In this document: positions 1 through 12,614 of the stretch, in pieces
Position numbering within the stretch: position 1 is the first letter of the stretch
Layout of the letters: each line of letters opens with the position of its first letter
Assembly (NCBI GenBank): GCA_016946835.1
Contig: JACVTC010000180.1
Span: 97,501-125,000 of the forward strand
Direction: 5' to 3'
DNA: 27,500 nt
Origin: Neocallimastix lanati (nom. inval.)
Lineage: Eukaryota; Neocallimastigomycota; Neocallimastigomycetes; Neocallimastigales; Neocallimastigaceae
Made by a program: the position numbers and the translations under genes
Notes under the pieces: generated by a model
Databases searched by the model: none
What the model was told of the DNA's origin: nothing
What the model saw: the letters and a program-made list of their open reading frames with translations, nothing else

Positions 1-154
1 ATATATATATATGAATTATAATTAACATATTTTTTTTATATACCTTTTCCAGCATGAGTGTGACCATGGATCCATAACAATGGTATATCTTCATTCTAGT
101 TAAGATGTTATAATAAATAATTATGATAAAAAAAAATTTTTATGAGTTAATTGT

Positions 155-189
<35 letters not shown>

Positions 190-471
190 TTCATATCTTT
201 AATAAAAGTTTCTTTATCTTTTAAAATTCATATATAGATATATATAAGAAAATTTAATTAAATATAATATTATATATATAAATAATTTTGTTTACTTGAT
301 ACTTTGGTGAACTCATTAAGGCATAAGAACTTTCAGATCCTGCTTGAATTCTTTTACGTTCACTGAGAGGTTGAATATTTTTTATTGTAGTTCCTATATA
401 ATATATTTATATATGTATATATATTTAATTATTTTTAATTAATTTACTCAATAATATATATATGTAATTTA

Positions 472-505
<34 letters not shown>

Positions 506-1221
506 TAATAATAATTTTTTATAAATTTAAAAATAATATAAAATAAATTTGAAAATAGAATAAATGTAATATGAACTAATAAGATATAAATATAAATCTT
601 ACTTGCATATGCTGGACCAATATGTGATAAAATAATTAATTTATCTTTTTCACTTGTTTTAATTTTGTCCCATGCATTCATTAAATGTGTAAATCCTTTA
701 CCATATTCATTTTCATTGTATGGAAAACCTATATATAAATTATTAGAAAGTAATAAATAATAAATTAAAGTAAAATAAAATTAAAGTGAAATAAAAAAAT
801 ATTAATTTAATTATTATTACTATTATTACTATTTTTATTCAGTTTTAATTATTACCATTATCCATACCTGGCCACTCAAGAGTTTCCTTTTCTTTGTTTT
901 CATATAAAAAGGCATCAACTGAACCACCATAACCAGTTACATATAAATTTTTTTCTATTTTAATTTTAAAAGATATTACTTAAAAAATTCAACAATTTTT
1001 TTTTTCTGTAAATTGTATTATATATTTATTTATTTACTATGAATTTTAATAAATTTATTATGAATATTTCTATCATTAACATTTTTTTCATAATGGGTTA
1101 AAGCTTTAACTGGTAAAGGTTTCCACTCTTCTGGATTTTCAAAGTCCGCTGGAATAGAATCAAATAAATATTTCGTATCATGATTTCCTATTTTATCATA
1201 GTTATTATAATTTTTATTATT

Positions 1222-1254
<33 letters not shown>

Positions 1255-1420
1255 TCATTATTATTTTAATTGTTGTTAGTGATATGTTATTATTAATATG
1301 CAAAATAGTTTTTTTTTTTTTTTTTAATATATTTCAAAAAATTGAGTATAAATATTTTTAAATTTATATGAAAATATACTAATTTAATTAATAATATAAC
1401 TTATTTATTTTTAATACAAC

Positions 1421-1479
<59 letters not shown>

Positions 1480-2057
1480 TTACCAGGAATGTATAGTACA
1501 TTTTTTGAAATTTTTTGTAATTGATTTATAATTTCTAAATACTGAATTTTTATAATTTTTAAATATTATTTTATTTTTATTAATGAATATATAAATCAGT
1601 GCCATTTATTTTATTTCATAATATTATTATTTTTCTAATTTTTTTAAAAAAAAAAAATATTATTAATTAATATATTATTATAAAATTGTACTCCGGTATC
1701 ATCTTCTAACGCTTGCTCTTTATTTAAATTACAGAAATCTCCTGCATTAAAAATTAAATCAAATCTTCATATTATTGGTATAAGAATTAATAATAAAGAG
1801 AAAACATATTTATTTTTTTCCTTAATATCTATTATTATTATACATATAATATTATATAATAAATTATTTTATTGAATAACCTACTTTTTGTTGTTTTTTT
1901 TTATCCAATTTCTTAATCTTTCTAAATCTTCAAATGATAAATGTATATCTGAAGTAACTAAAATACTTATATGTTTTTTTCTTTCTTGATATTCCTTTTG
2001 TTTTCTTTTAATATAGAAGAATAGAAATATCAATAAAACTAATATGTACTCAAGCAT
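1..2057 (-). CDS. Calcineurin-like metallophosphoesterase, membrane-anchored; 3' end beyond left edge
   Basis: Predicted metal-dependent phosphohydrolase; substrate unknown. Eight exons read on the minus strand: 2057-1885, 1764-1692, 1541-1484, 1187-1038, 954-856, 728-603, 393-296 and 95-44. Every junction is GT-AG and keeps frame, giving 276 residues before the last visible donor (GTATAT at 43-38). The start ATG at 2057 opens a hydrophobic segment (residues 4-16) followed by a basic stretch, so the protein is probably a signal-anchored type II membrane protein or secreted. All diagnostic family motifs are visible in order: SDIH (D37, H39), GDFCN (D67), PGNHD (N103, H104), SHIGP (H220) and GHTHAG (H271, H273). 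These are the usual ligands of a dinuclear metal centre. The C-terminal part lies outside the window. I do not recognise a specific subfamily. Divergently arranged with the RNPS1-like gene. Confidence 0.85.
1228..1478. repeat. Complementary (ATT)n and (AAT)n arrays inside one intron
   Basis: Within the 296-nt third intron of the metallophosphoesterase gene (1188-1483) lie an (ATT)n run at about 1228-1255 and an (AAT)n run at about 1421-1478. They are reverse complements, so in the pre-mRNA they could pair as a long A-U hairpin. Confidence 0.8.
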
Positions 2058-3384
2058 TTTTTTTTTTTTTTTTTTAAAAAAGAAAAAAAATTAAATTTTA
2101 AAATTAAAAAAAATAAAAAAAAAATTAATGAAAAAAAGAAAAGGAAGAAGAAATAAAAATATTTAATTAGTATGAATAAATTATAATTTTTATATATATA
2201 ATATATATTTATAATATTAAATATTAAATATATTGTATATATTATCTTAACATATATAAAAAAGAATTAAATATTTTATTAATTTATCTTTTAAAATAAA
2301 TATAATCTATATCAATAAATTACCAATAATTATTCTATTCTAATTTAAAAATTCAAATATAATATTAAGATGTATTTAATTTAAATTAAATAAAATCAAA
2401 ATTATATAAAGCTTGAATTTCTACATATATAATCAAAAAAAAATTTTTTATTATTTTTTTATTATTAATAATTATTTTTTTTTTTCTTTGAAATTTAGTT
2501 TACAAAATAAAAAAAAAATACTTTAAGCATATTGTTAATTTTAAACGTATTATTATTATTATTATTATTATTTTAATTTATGTTAAAAAATAATAATTAA
2601 ATAATTAAAATTAATGATATAATAAAAGTTTTTTTTTTTTTTTAGAACAGAAGGTAATTAATATTTTTATAAATTACAATTTTAATTATTTAGTAGAAAA
2701 TAACTCTCAAAGAAAATAGAAATCTATTTAAATATTTAAACTCAAAAAAACATTAAATAGTTTATAATTAATAGTAATTATAGTATTTTTTAGTATATAA
2801 ATTTAATAAAATGAAATAATAATATGATATACAGTTAATATAATTCAATAAAATATTTTATTTGTATTACTATAAATTTCTGTATAAATTGATCTTACAT
2901 TTTATGAATTGCAAAAGAAAAGATAATAATATTATATATAATTTTGTAATTCAAAAATAATAATGTTATTATTTTCTTTCATTCTTTCCTTTTTCTTTTT
3001 CTATTATTTTCTATTATTTTATTTTATTTTATTTTATTTTATTTATTTTATTTTATTTTATTTTATTTTATTTTATTTTATTTTATTTATTTTATTTTAT
3101 TTTATTTTATTTTATTTTATTTTATTTTATTTTATTTTATTTTATTTTATTTTATTTTATTTTATTTTATTTTATTTTATTTTATTTTATTTTATTTTAT
3201 TTTATTTTATTTTATTTTATTTTATTTTATTTTATTTTATTTTATTTTATTTTATTTTATTTTATTTTTTCTTATAGATTTGTTGAATTATTTCATTAAA
3301 GTTTTAATAAATTTTTATTAATATTTTTATTTTTTACTTTTTTGTTGTTTTGTTCATTTTTAAATAATAACAGAATTATCAATA
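2058..3384. promoter_or_regulatory. Bidirectional intergenic region between divergent genes
   Basis: This stretch separates two start codons facing away from each other (2057 on minus, 3385 on plus), so promoters of both genes must lie here or in the adjacent 5' parts. I see no ORF with coding character. The content is A/T tracts, a T18 run directly upstream of the minus-strand ATG, and a large (TTTTA)n array at 3017-3266. At this base composition TATA-like words are uninformative, so no specific element is called. Confidence 0.5.
3017..3266. repeat. (TTTTA)n pentanucleotide microsatellite
   Basis: About 50 near-perfect TTTTA units with a few TTTA slips near 3041 and 3085. It ends about 120 bp upstream of the RNPS1-like ATG. 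The array happens to be open in all plus-strand frames that avoid TAA, which creates a spurious low-complexity F/Y/I/L reading frame; that frame is not a gene. Confidence 0.95.
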
Positions 3385-5477
3385 ATGGAAAAGAAAAATT
3401 CTTCAACAGACGATAAATCAAAAAAAGATTTAAGGTATATTTTCAAAAATTTAAATATTAATATTATATATTAAACGATAAGTATATATGTATATTTTTA
3501 TGTAACACATTTATTAATTCGTAAATAAAAATATTAATTAAATTATTACTTTTTTTTATATTTTATATTTTTATTTATTTCTAAATATATAATAATTGTA
3601 TTGTTTATTATTTAATAATATGAACATTATCTCAATTAAAAATGAAATATTAATATTTTTTTAATACTTATGGAATATATTTAAATTAACACTATAAATG
3701 AAATTTATTATTAAATTATTGTAATTTAATAACATATAATAAAAATTTAATTAAAAACATTAATAATAAAAATAAAAAATGAAGATCGAAATCAAAATCA
3801 AGATCTATTTCTAGGAATCGTCGACGCAGTTTATCAGTCTCACGTTCTGTTTCTTCATCACGCTCACGCTCACGTTCACGTTCACGTTCACGCTCTCGTT
3901 TTCGTTCCCGTTCCCGTTCCCGTTCTTTCAGTTCCTCAAGATCTCCATCAAAAAATAGAAATAACACACGTTCAACTTCAAGAAAAAGAAGCAGAAGTGA
4001 TTCAAGATCAAAAAATACTAGAATTATTGTAAAGAAATTAACTAAAAATATTAATGTTGACCATTTAAGAGAAATTTTTGGAGTATATGGAAAAATTACT
4101 GGAGTAGATCTTCCAATTGATAGAAAATGTAAATATTTTTATTTTTTTATTTATTTTTTTTTTTTTTTTGTTGTTGTTGTTATATCATTATAAATTCTTA
4201 TTCATTATTAATATTTTATTAAAAAAAGGAATTAAAATTTCTCAATTTTATCTATGAAAATACTATAATTGAAATTTCGTTATATAATATTTTCATTTTT
4301 TCTTTCATATCCTTTCTTTTAAAAATATATATATCCTGATTTTATTATATCTTGTTATTTATTATTTATTTTTTAATTTGAATTTATCCATAGATATTTT
4401 TTTTCCCTTATAATAGTGTACCATTTTTTTTTAAAAAAAAAAAAAAAAAAAAAGCAAAAATAATATTTGAAAAATAATAATTAATTATTATATATTTGTA
4501 ATTTATAAATTATATTAAAAGTTTTTTTATTTTATAAAGTTGTTCATTGAAAAATGATTAATGAATTCATAGTGTATTTTATACATATCTATTAATTTAG
4601 AATAACTTACATTTGAAATTATGAACAAAAAAAAAAAAACATTTATTAATATAAAATTAATATATATTATAATACAATATTATATGTATATTTAATTTTT
4701 TTTATTTTATTTTATTATATATATATATTATTTCTTATATTAAAAAAAATTAAAATAGTAGGATGTTCAAGAGGATATGCGTTTATATCATTCGAAACTG
4801 CTGAAGCTGCTAAAAATAGTATAAGTTATATGAATGAAGCTCAAATAGATGGTTCTATTGTTATCTGTAGCTATGCTTTAGAAAAAAGAGCACCAGTTGT
4901 TACTCGTAGATCTCCATCTATTACTAGAAGAAGACCACCACCAGCTACCAGTGATCATTATAGACCCAACTATGAAAATCGTAGACCTATTAGAAGAATG
5001 AGTCCAATAAGAAGAAGAGGAAGATCTCGTACAAGATCTAGATCCAGATCCAGATCGAGAATGAGATCATTTTCACGTAATAGAAGAAGAAATGATAGAA
5101 GAAGAAGTAGATCTTCTTCCTTCTCATCTAGATCTTCATATTCTAGAAGTCGTAGTAAGTCTCGTAGATCAAGATCTAGAAATCGTTCTCGTCCATTAAA
5201 TAATAGTATCAATAATAGAAGAAGAAATCGTAGTACCAGTAGTAGCAGAAGTAGTAGAAGTAGTAGAAGCAGAAGCTTTAGTAGTAGCAGAAGTCGTAGT
5301 AGAAGTTATTCACGTAGTTTATCACGTAGTTTCAGCAGGTCATCAAGGAGCAGTAGTAGAAGTAGATCTAGAAGTATTAGTAGATCTAGAAGTAGAAGAC
5401 GTAGTTATTCATCAAAAAGAAAATCACGTGGAAGAAGTTTTTCAAGGTCAAGAACTAGAAGTAGATCAAGAAAATAA
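3385..5477 (+). CDS. RNPS1: RNPS1-like RS/RRM splicing factor (ASAP/EJC-associated)
   Basis: Probable orthologue of RNPS1, the RNA-binding subunit of the ASAP/PSAP complexes that joins exon junction complexes and influences splicing in the nucleus. Three exons: 3385-3434, 3785-4128 and 4759-5477 (introns of 350 and 630 nt, GT-AG, phases 2 and 1), giving 370 residues. The order is an N-terminal RS-rich region (residues 17-92), one RRM (about 96-175) and a long C-terminal RS tail (about 180-370). The RRM carries RNP2-like IIVKKL (97-102) and RNP1 RGYAFISF (136-143). Its family signatures resemble animal RNPS1: a DHLREIF helix, YGKI, a PID/R loop and AQIDG after the RNP1 helix. RRM plus RS tails alone would also fit SR proteins; the RS-RRM-RS order and the RRM details favour RNPS1. 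Exon 2 encodes RS mostly with CGT/CGC and TCA codons, exon 3 mostly with AGA and AGT. Confidence 0.85.
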
Positions 5478-7231
<1,754 letters not shown>

Positions 7232-8496
7232 ATGATTTTCTTTAAATTTCTGTTTATTTTCATTACATTTTCATGGTGTAATGCAAGTGGTTTAATAGAT
7301 ATGGTTACGGATCTTAAAGATAGTTCAATAGACAATGAAAATTATTCAAAAGTTATAAATATTGAGTAGGTTTCATTGTTCATTATATATACTAAATATA
7401 TATATACATATATTTATATTAAAAGTTATGATTTCAATAATATAAACATATTTATATATTCATATATCTATATTTTAAACATTTTTTTACAAAAAAAAAA
7501 ATTTAGAAAAGATATTAAATTCAATGAATCAAGAGAACTTGATGTTTATTACAATAAAGATGAAGTTAATACTTTAAAACCTGTTGTCATTCATATATAT
7601 GGTGGTACATGGAAAAAAGGTAATTATTTAAAAAAAAAAAAAATAAAAAATAAAAAACAATACAAAAATGTTTTTATGGTCTTAAATATTAAAATATGAA
7701 TATGTTTTTTTATATTTCTACTTTTATTTGCTTATATTAACATTATAATTTTATTAATAATAATTAAATTAAAGGAAATAAAATAAAGTTCAATAAAATC
7801 GGTTCTCTTCTCGAAGAAAACGGTTATGTTGCTGTTCTTCCAAATTATGGTCTTTTCCCATTTTCTGTTTTTGAAGATATGGTTTATGATGTCTACACTG
7901 CTATTAATTGGACTTTTAAGAATATTGAAAGATATGGTGGTGATCCAAATAGAGTCACTCTTATTGCTCACTCTGCTGGGGCTCATCTCTCTGCTTTAAC
8001 TCTTTTTAAATCATACAATTATATGGAAAATAATGGAGTTACCCTACAACCTTTACCTCCTTTTGAAAAAGTTATTTTATTAGCAGGTCCTTTCGATTTT
8101 GATGACTATCATTTAATTGATTTAATTAAAAAGGAAAATGATGAAGAAGAAGATGTTGATGTTGATGCGGATAATGGATTAGTTGAAAACTTAATTAAAG
8201 TTCTTTTCAGAACCAAAACTGTTTCACCTCATGATATCGTCAAATCCATGAGGGATAACTCTGTTAAGGATTCTTTCAATGTTAAAAAATTTATCTTCTA
8301 TTATACTGCTGGTGATCAAAAAGTTCCAAAACAATCAGCTGAAAAACTTATGGCTCAAATGAAACGTGTATGTCCAACCATTGATATTAATTATATTTAC
8401 AATACTAATAATTATGCTCATAGTGATATTGTTAATGGTCCAAGATTTGATGATAAAGTTCAAGAAGATATTTATATGTCTTTAATTGGACTATAA
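7232..8496 (+). CDS. Secreted alpha/beta-hydrolase, isoprenylcysteine methylesterase/BD-FAE-like esterase
   Basis: Predicted serine esterase. Three exons, 7232-7365, 7507-7619 and 7775-8496, joined at GT-AG sites in matching phases 2 and 1, give 322 residues. The N-terminus (residues 2-15, rich in F/I/L, then CNASG) is a signal peptide. The oxyanion region is IYGGTW (75-80). The nucleophile elbow AHSAGAH places Ser149, preceded by RYGGDPNRV as in isoprenylcysteine methylesterase and BD-FAE-type enzymes. The acid is Asp263 in AGDQKVP and the base His298 in YAHSD. The first glycine of the GxSxG elbow is alanine here, which some members of the wider family tolerate. An acidic insert (EENDEEEDVDVDADN-like, about 202-217) is unusual. 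A secreted enzyme in a gut fungus might de-esterify plant polymers, but the sequence does not fix the substrate. Confidence 0.85.
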
Positions 8497-8756
8497 AAAA
8501 ACACTAAAGATAAATATTTAATGTATTTAATATTTATGAAAATATATTTTTATTTTTATATTGTAAATTATATATTTAAAGTGTATATTATAAAGAATTT
8601 TATAGTTTATAGACTGTATAAAAATAATAATAATAAAATTTTTTAATAATAAATATATAAAAAATTTTTTCAAAATTTAAACTTTTCCTAAGGTATTATA
8701 TTTATTTATTTTTTATTTATTTATTTATTTATCTATTTATTTATCTATTTATTAAC

Positions 8757-8823
<67 letters not shown>

Positions 8824-8852
8824 TGTATTTATTTATTTATTTATTTATGTAT

Positions 8853-8895
<43 letters not shown>

Positions 8896-8900
8896 TGTAT

Positions 8901-8931
<31 letters not shown>

Positions 8932-9352
8932 TTTTAATATATTATATAATATTAAAAAATAATAGTAATATTAATTATAGATAAATAAATATATAAAAAT
9001 CTAAATAAAAATAAAAATACATTTATAAATAAAACAATTTTAAAAAAAAATAAAAAAATATATATATTATATATATTTATTAATTATATATTAATAAAAA
9101 AACTTTAATGAAAAAAAAAAAAGATATCTATTTTATTAAAAAAAAGAAATAAATAAATTGATAAATCATTATTAAATAAAAAAAATCAAGATTTTTTTAC
9201 AAATATATATGTATATATACTTATAATATTACAATATTTATTAAAATAAAACAAAAGTTAAATCTAAATTTCCTTGTAAATAAAAAAAGAAAGAATCAAT
9301 TAGTAATATAATAATAAAAATAAATAAAAAAATAATAATTAAAAAGTATATC

Positions 9353-9392
<40 letters not shown>

Positions 9393-9422
9393 GACAGTAA
9401 CATTCATAGAAATTAAAATAAC
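8497..9422. other. Intergenic, repeats only
   Basis: 3' flank of the esterase and 5' flank of the first HbrB-like gene. It contains a (TTTA)n array at 8696-8936 with TCTA/TGTA interruptions and an (AAT)n array at 9355-9391 that ends about 30 bp before the next ATG. The low-complexity leucine/isoleucine frame on the minus strand over 9241-9462 is the translated antisense of the (AAT)n array and is not a gene. Confidence 0.7.
8696..8936. repeat. Interrupted (TTTA)n microsatellite
   Basis: About 58 units, mostly TTTA, with variants TCTA (near 8732 and 8744) and TGTA (three, near 8824, 8848 and 8897). The interruptions recur at similar spacing, which suggests segmental duplication inside the array. 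Confidence 0.93.
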
Positions 9423-10343
9423 ATGGAAAAAAAATTAATGAATTTGAAACCATCAACGCCATTATTAAGAAGACCTTCTGGTCAATTACAAACCGCAGCC
9501 TCCATGAATTCTTTAAATTCTAAAAGTAGTACTAATTTTTCTTCATCGCCTTTATTTGGCCCAGTAAGGAAATTTTCTAAAAGAAGTATACCTAATTTAT
9601 CTAGTTTTAATTCTATGTTAGATCATGGTAGTAATACAAACTCTACTAATATTTTAAAAAGTATAAGTGAACTTGATTCAGCAAGTGTTAATAAAGATAT
9701 TAATTATTCAGAATCAAATATAAGAGATAATTGGCATATAGTTTGCATCAAAGTATTACCATTATTTAATGGTCAGGGTTTACAAGATTATATTGAAGAT
9801 TTAAATGAATTAGTAAGACGCTGTATGGAAATAAAAACTCCAAAAACATTAGCCAATGATATTAATGAACTATTAAAAAATGGTATATATACAATTAATA
9901 CAAGACTTATAGAAGTTACGGATAACTCATTAATTTCACGTCTTGTGGAAATCTGGATTTTTTTCTTCGATTCTGTTATGCCATATTTTAATGGTATATT
10001 TTTACCACTATCTTTAGATCCCAAATATAATATATTAGATATTTCAAAAATGGCATTTACTTGTTTTAGAGATTATGTAATTTTACCTAATATCGATCGT
10101 ATAGAAGATGTTCTAAACTTACATTTTTCAGGAAAAATACCAATAGATCTTCAATTTAATACAATATCAGGACGTTTTACGCAAATGTTATCTATATTGT
10201 ATGGAATTCTTGATGAAAAACAACAATCTATTTATAATGTTTTAAAATTATTAAGAGCTAATGCTAATGGCAATAATCGTATGTCATATATTTCACTTAA
10301 AAAGAATAAAAAATATTCCATGATTGATACACCGCGTTACTAA
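9423..10343 (+). CDS. HbrB/Bit61/PRR5-family TORC2 subunit, copy 1
   Basis: Predicted accessory subunit of TOR complex 2 (HbrB in Aspergillus, Bit61/Bit2 in yeast, Protor/PRR5 in animals). Single exon, 306 residues. The first 100 residues are Ser/Asn-rich and disordered, with basic-directed serine sites such as RRPS (16-19) and RKFSKRS, plausible AGC-kinase targets by inference. The HbrB domain (about 104-291) starts with NWHIVCIKVLPLFNGQGL and contains the conserved core RLVEIWIFFFDSVMPYFNGIFLPL, which I place near 168-192 as the family's W-F-PY-G-FLPL pattern. It then shows FRDYVILP and a C-terminal helix ending in LLRAN. No intron is needed: the frame is open from ATG to TAA with the full domain. 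A divergent paralogue lies 1.3 kb downstream on the same strand. Confidence 0.82.
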   Translation: MEKKLMNLKPSTPLLRRPSGQLQTAASMNSLNSKSSTNFSSSPLFGPVRKFSKRSIPNLSSFNSMLDHGSNTNSTNILKSISELDSASVNKDINYSESNIRDNWHIVCIKVLPLFNGQGLQDYIEDLNELVRRCMEIKTPKTLANDINELLKNGIYTINTRLIEVTDNSLISRLVEIWIFFFDSVMPYFNGIFLPLSLDPKYNILDISKMAFTCFRDYVILPNIDRIEDVLNLHFSGKIPIDLQFNTISGRFTQMLSILYGILDEKQQSIYNVLKLLRANANGNNRMSYISLKKNKKYSMIDTPRY

Positions 10344-10566
10344 AATAGAAATAATAGTAATAATTATTTATAATAAAGAAAAATAAAGAAAAATAATAAA
10401 AAAAATAATAAAAATAAAAAATAAAAAATACAAAAAGAGACTATAAAAAGGCAGTAAATGTGAAATAGATAAATATAAATACTTTATTATTATAATTATT
10501 ACTTATAATATATATTCTTAAAAAAAGGAATATTTATGAATTGATTATTTATGAATTTATAGTAAA

Positions 10567-10602
<36 letters not shown>

Positions 10603-11379
10603 GCAAATAATCAGGCTTGTAAAATATATTTATTCAGTTAAGTTAAATAATTAATAATATAATGAAAGAAAAAAAATAATATGTAATTTTTGTATTTTTT
10701 TTTTCTTTTCATTATAGTTTTTTTCTTTTTTTTATTTATTTATTTATTTATTTAATCTATAAAAAGTAGTATGATTGTAAAATAATAAGAATAATACTAT
10801 TTTTATTTATTCTTTATACCAATTATTAAATTAATAAATATACCTATAAATTTTAACTTTTTTTTTTTATATATCTTTTAAATATACATATATATTTTAT
10901 ATTTATTAATACTGTAATAATGCTAAAAAAAAAAAAAAAAAAAGTAAAAATAAAATGAAAAGATATTTAAAATCATCCATTAAATTTTTTTTTTCTTAAT
11001 TATTATTATTGTTGTCTTTGTTATCACTATGATATAAATAAAAAAAAATAATAAAATATAATAATATGTAAAATGAACATTAATTTTATTAATGATATAA
11101 ATCTATAAAATATAATATAAATGGATAATCATATTGTATAACATAATATATATGTAAATATATTATATTTTATTATTTTAAGTAACATACCATATTTATA
11201 TTTTAAACTTTTTGAATAAAAGATATAGTATTTCATTTTGATTGTGGGAATTAGTAAAAGTTTAAATTTATTTATACTAATTATATCATTTAATAGTATT
11301 TTTTAAGTTTTTTAAACATTTAAACTTAAATAATTATAGAAAAAAGTAATATTTGGTTTTAACCTTTTATATACAAACA

Positions 11380-11424
<45 letters not shown>

Positions 11425-11637
11425 GATATATATATATAAAAATAAAAATAAAAATAAAAAAATACATTTTATTGATGTTTTTTTTTAACATTATTATTTA
11501 TTGTTTAAAAAGAAGTTTTAATAAATATTATATACATAAAATCACAAGTATTAAAAATATTTTTAGTTTTTATTAAAAATATATAAAAATATATACATTC
11601 TATCGTATTTATAATTTAAAATATAAATAATTACAAG
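10344..11637. other. Intergenic between the two HbrB-like genes
   Basis: AT-rich spacer with a run of about 29 A near 10572-10600, an (AT)n tract at 11382-11410 followed by a T run, and small TTTA and TTA runs. No ORF with coding character, RNA gene or remnant of the HbrB domain was seen between the copies. Confidence 0.65.
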
Positions 11638-12614
11638 ATGTCCTCTATAAAACTATCGTCAAAAAAGAGAAGTGTAATTAAATATATATATATAATTTTT
11701 ACCAGTATATATATATATTTAAATTTCTTTAATAAATATATTAATATTAATTATATTATATAAAAATGATAAATATTTAAAATAATTATTATAATAATTT
11801 ATATTAAATTATTATATACTCTATTAAGAATAAGGAAAAAATTTCCTCCATTAATTTACCCATTGGTTCATCAATATCAATTACACCTGGAATTCCAACG
11901 AGTTTATCTTCTATAAATTTAAATAATGTTACAAGAAGAATATCACAAAAATTTTCATCCTCTCCTTCATCTAATTTTTTTAAAACTAGTGAAATCATTA
12001 ACAATGAAATGAGTTATGCCAGAATATGGAAATCTATTCAAGCAGCTATTCGAATTTTATTTGAAGATAAACAATTAAAAAATCCAATAGAGGAAATTAA
12101 TGATGAAGTTGAACACTTAATCCAAGATCCCAATTTTGTTGAAGAAGTTTTCGTACGTAATGTTTCGGATAGTTTAATAATTGGTATGAATACCATCAGT
12201 AATCGAATTAATTCAATGGATAGTAATGACGAAATTATAGCTTGTGTTGTTGACCAATGGATCTTACTCTATAATAGAATTATTCCATTTCTCCGAGCAA
12301 TGTTTGTTCCATTAAAACAATATTCTTATTCATCAAATATTGATATAATTGAATTAACGTTAAGAATGTTTCGAGATATTACTATCATTCCTATTACTGC
12401 AAAATTAAATGAAATTATCAATCCATTTTCTTCACAATCAGATACTAATAGTCAATATAGTGATTATATCCATAAATTGCATCGTATCTTACATATGTAT
12501 ACTATATTAGATGTTTTAGTATCCGATAAAAAGCCAGAAATAGAAACTATATTATATAAACTAAGAACCACTATCCGATTTAAATCAGAATATCATACTA
12601 GTAAATCTTCATAG
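11638..12614 (+). CDS. HbrB/Bit61/PRR5-family TORC2 subunit, copy 2 (divergent)
   Basis: Second predicted TORC2 accessory subunit. Proposed exons are 11638-11673 and 11829-12614 (donor GTAATT, acceptor TTAAG), both phase 0, giving 273 residues. An acceptor six bases further on (exon from 11835) is equally phase-compatible and would remove two residues. The first exon encodes only a short basic start (MSSIKLSSKKRS), so the splice is less certain than the domain. A Ser-rich leader (13-70) precedes the HbrB domain (about 76-262): ARIWKSIQ, the core QWILLYNRIIPFLRAMFVPL, then FRDITIIPI and a C-terminal ILYKLR helix, in the same order as copy 1. The two copies differ at most positions, so duplication is old or one copy has changed role. 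An opposite-strand frame at 11804-12004 is a shadow of exon 2. Confidence 0.75.

Noticed and set aside
955-1037. Possible extra mini-exon in this intron of the metallophosphoesterase gene
   Set aside because: It would need a 25-nt intron, too short for splicing, while skipping it restores frame with conserved sequence on both sides.
2963-3277. 104-residue Phe/Tyr/Leu-rich frame
   Set aside because: It is the translation of a (TTTTA)n microsatellite; there is no complexity or homology.
3716-3967. Glu/Arg-repeat frame on the minus strand
   Set aside because: Antisense shadow of the RS-encoding exon 2 of the RNPS1-like gene.
4970-5212. Asp/Leu-rich minus-strand frame
   Set aside because: Antisense shadow of the RS tail in exon 3.
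7376-7699. 107-residue frame starting at 7376
   Set aside because: It reads through intron 1, exon 2 and part of intron 2 of the esterase; only 7507-7619 is coding.
9241-9462. Leu/Ile-rich minus-strand frame
   Set aside because: Product of the (AAT)n array plus flanking AT; overlaps the start of the HbrB-like gene.
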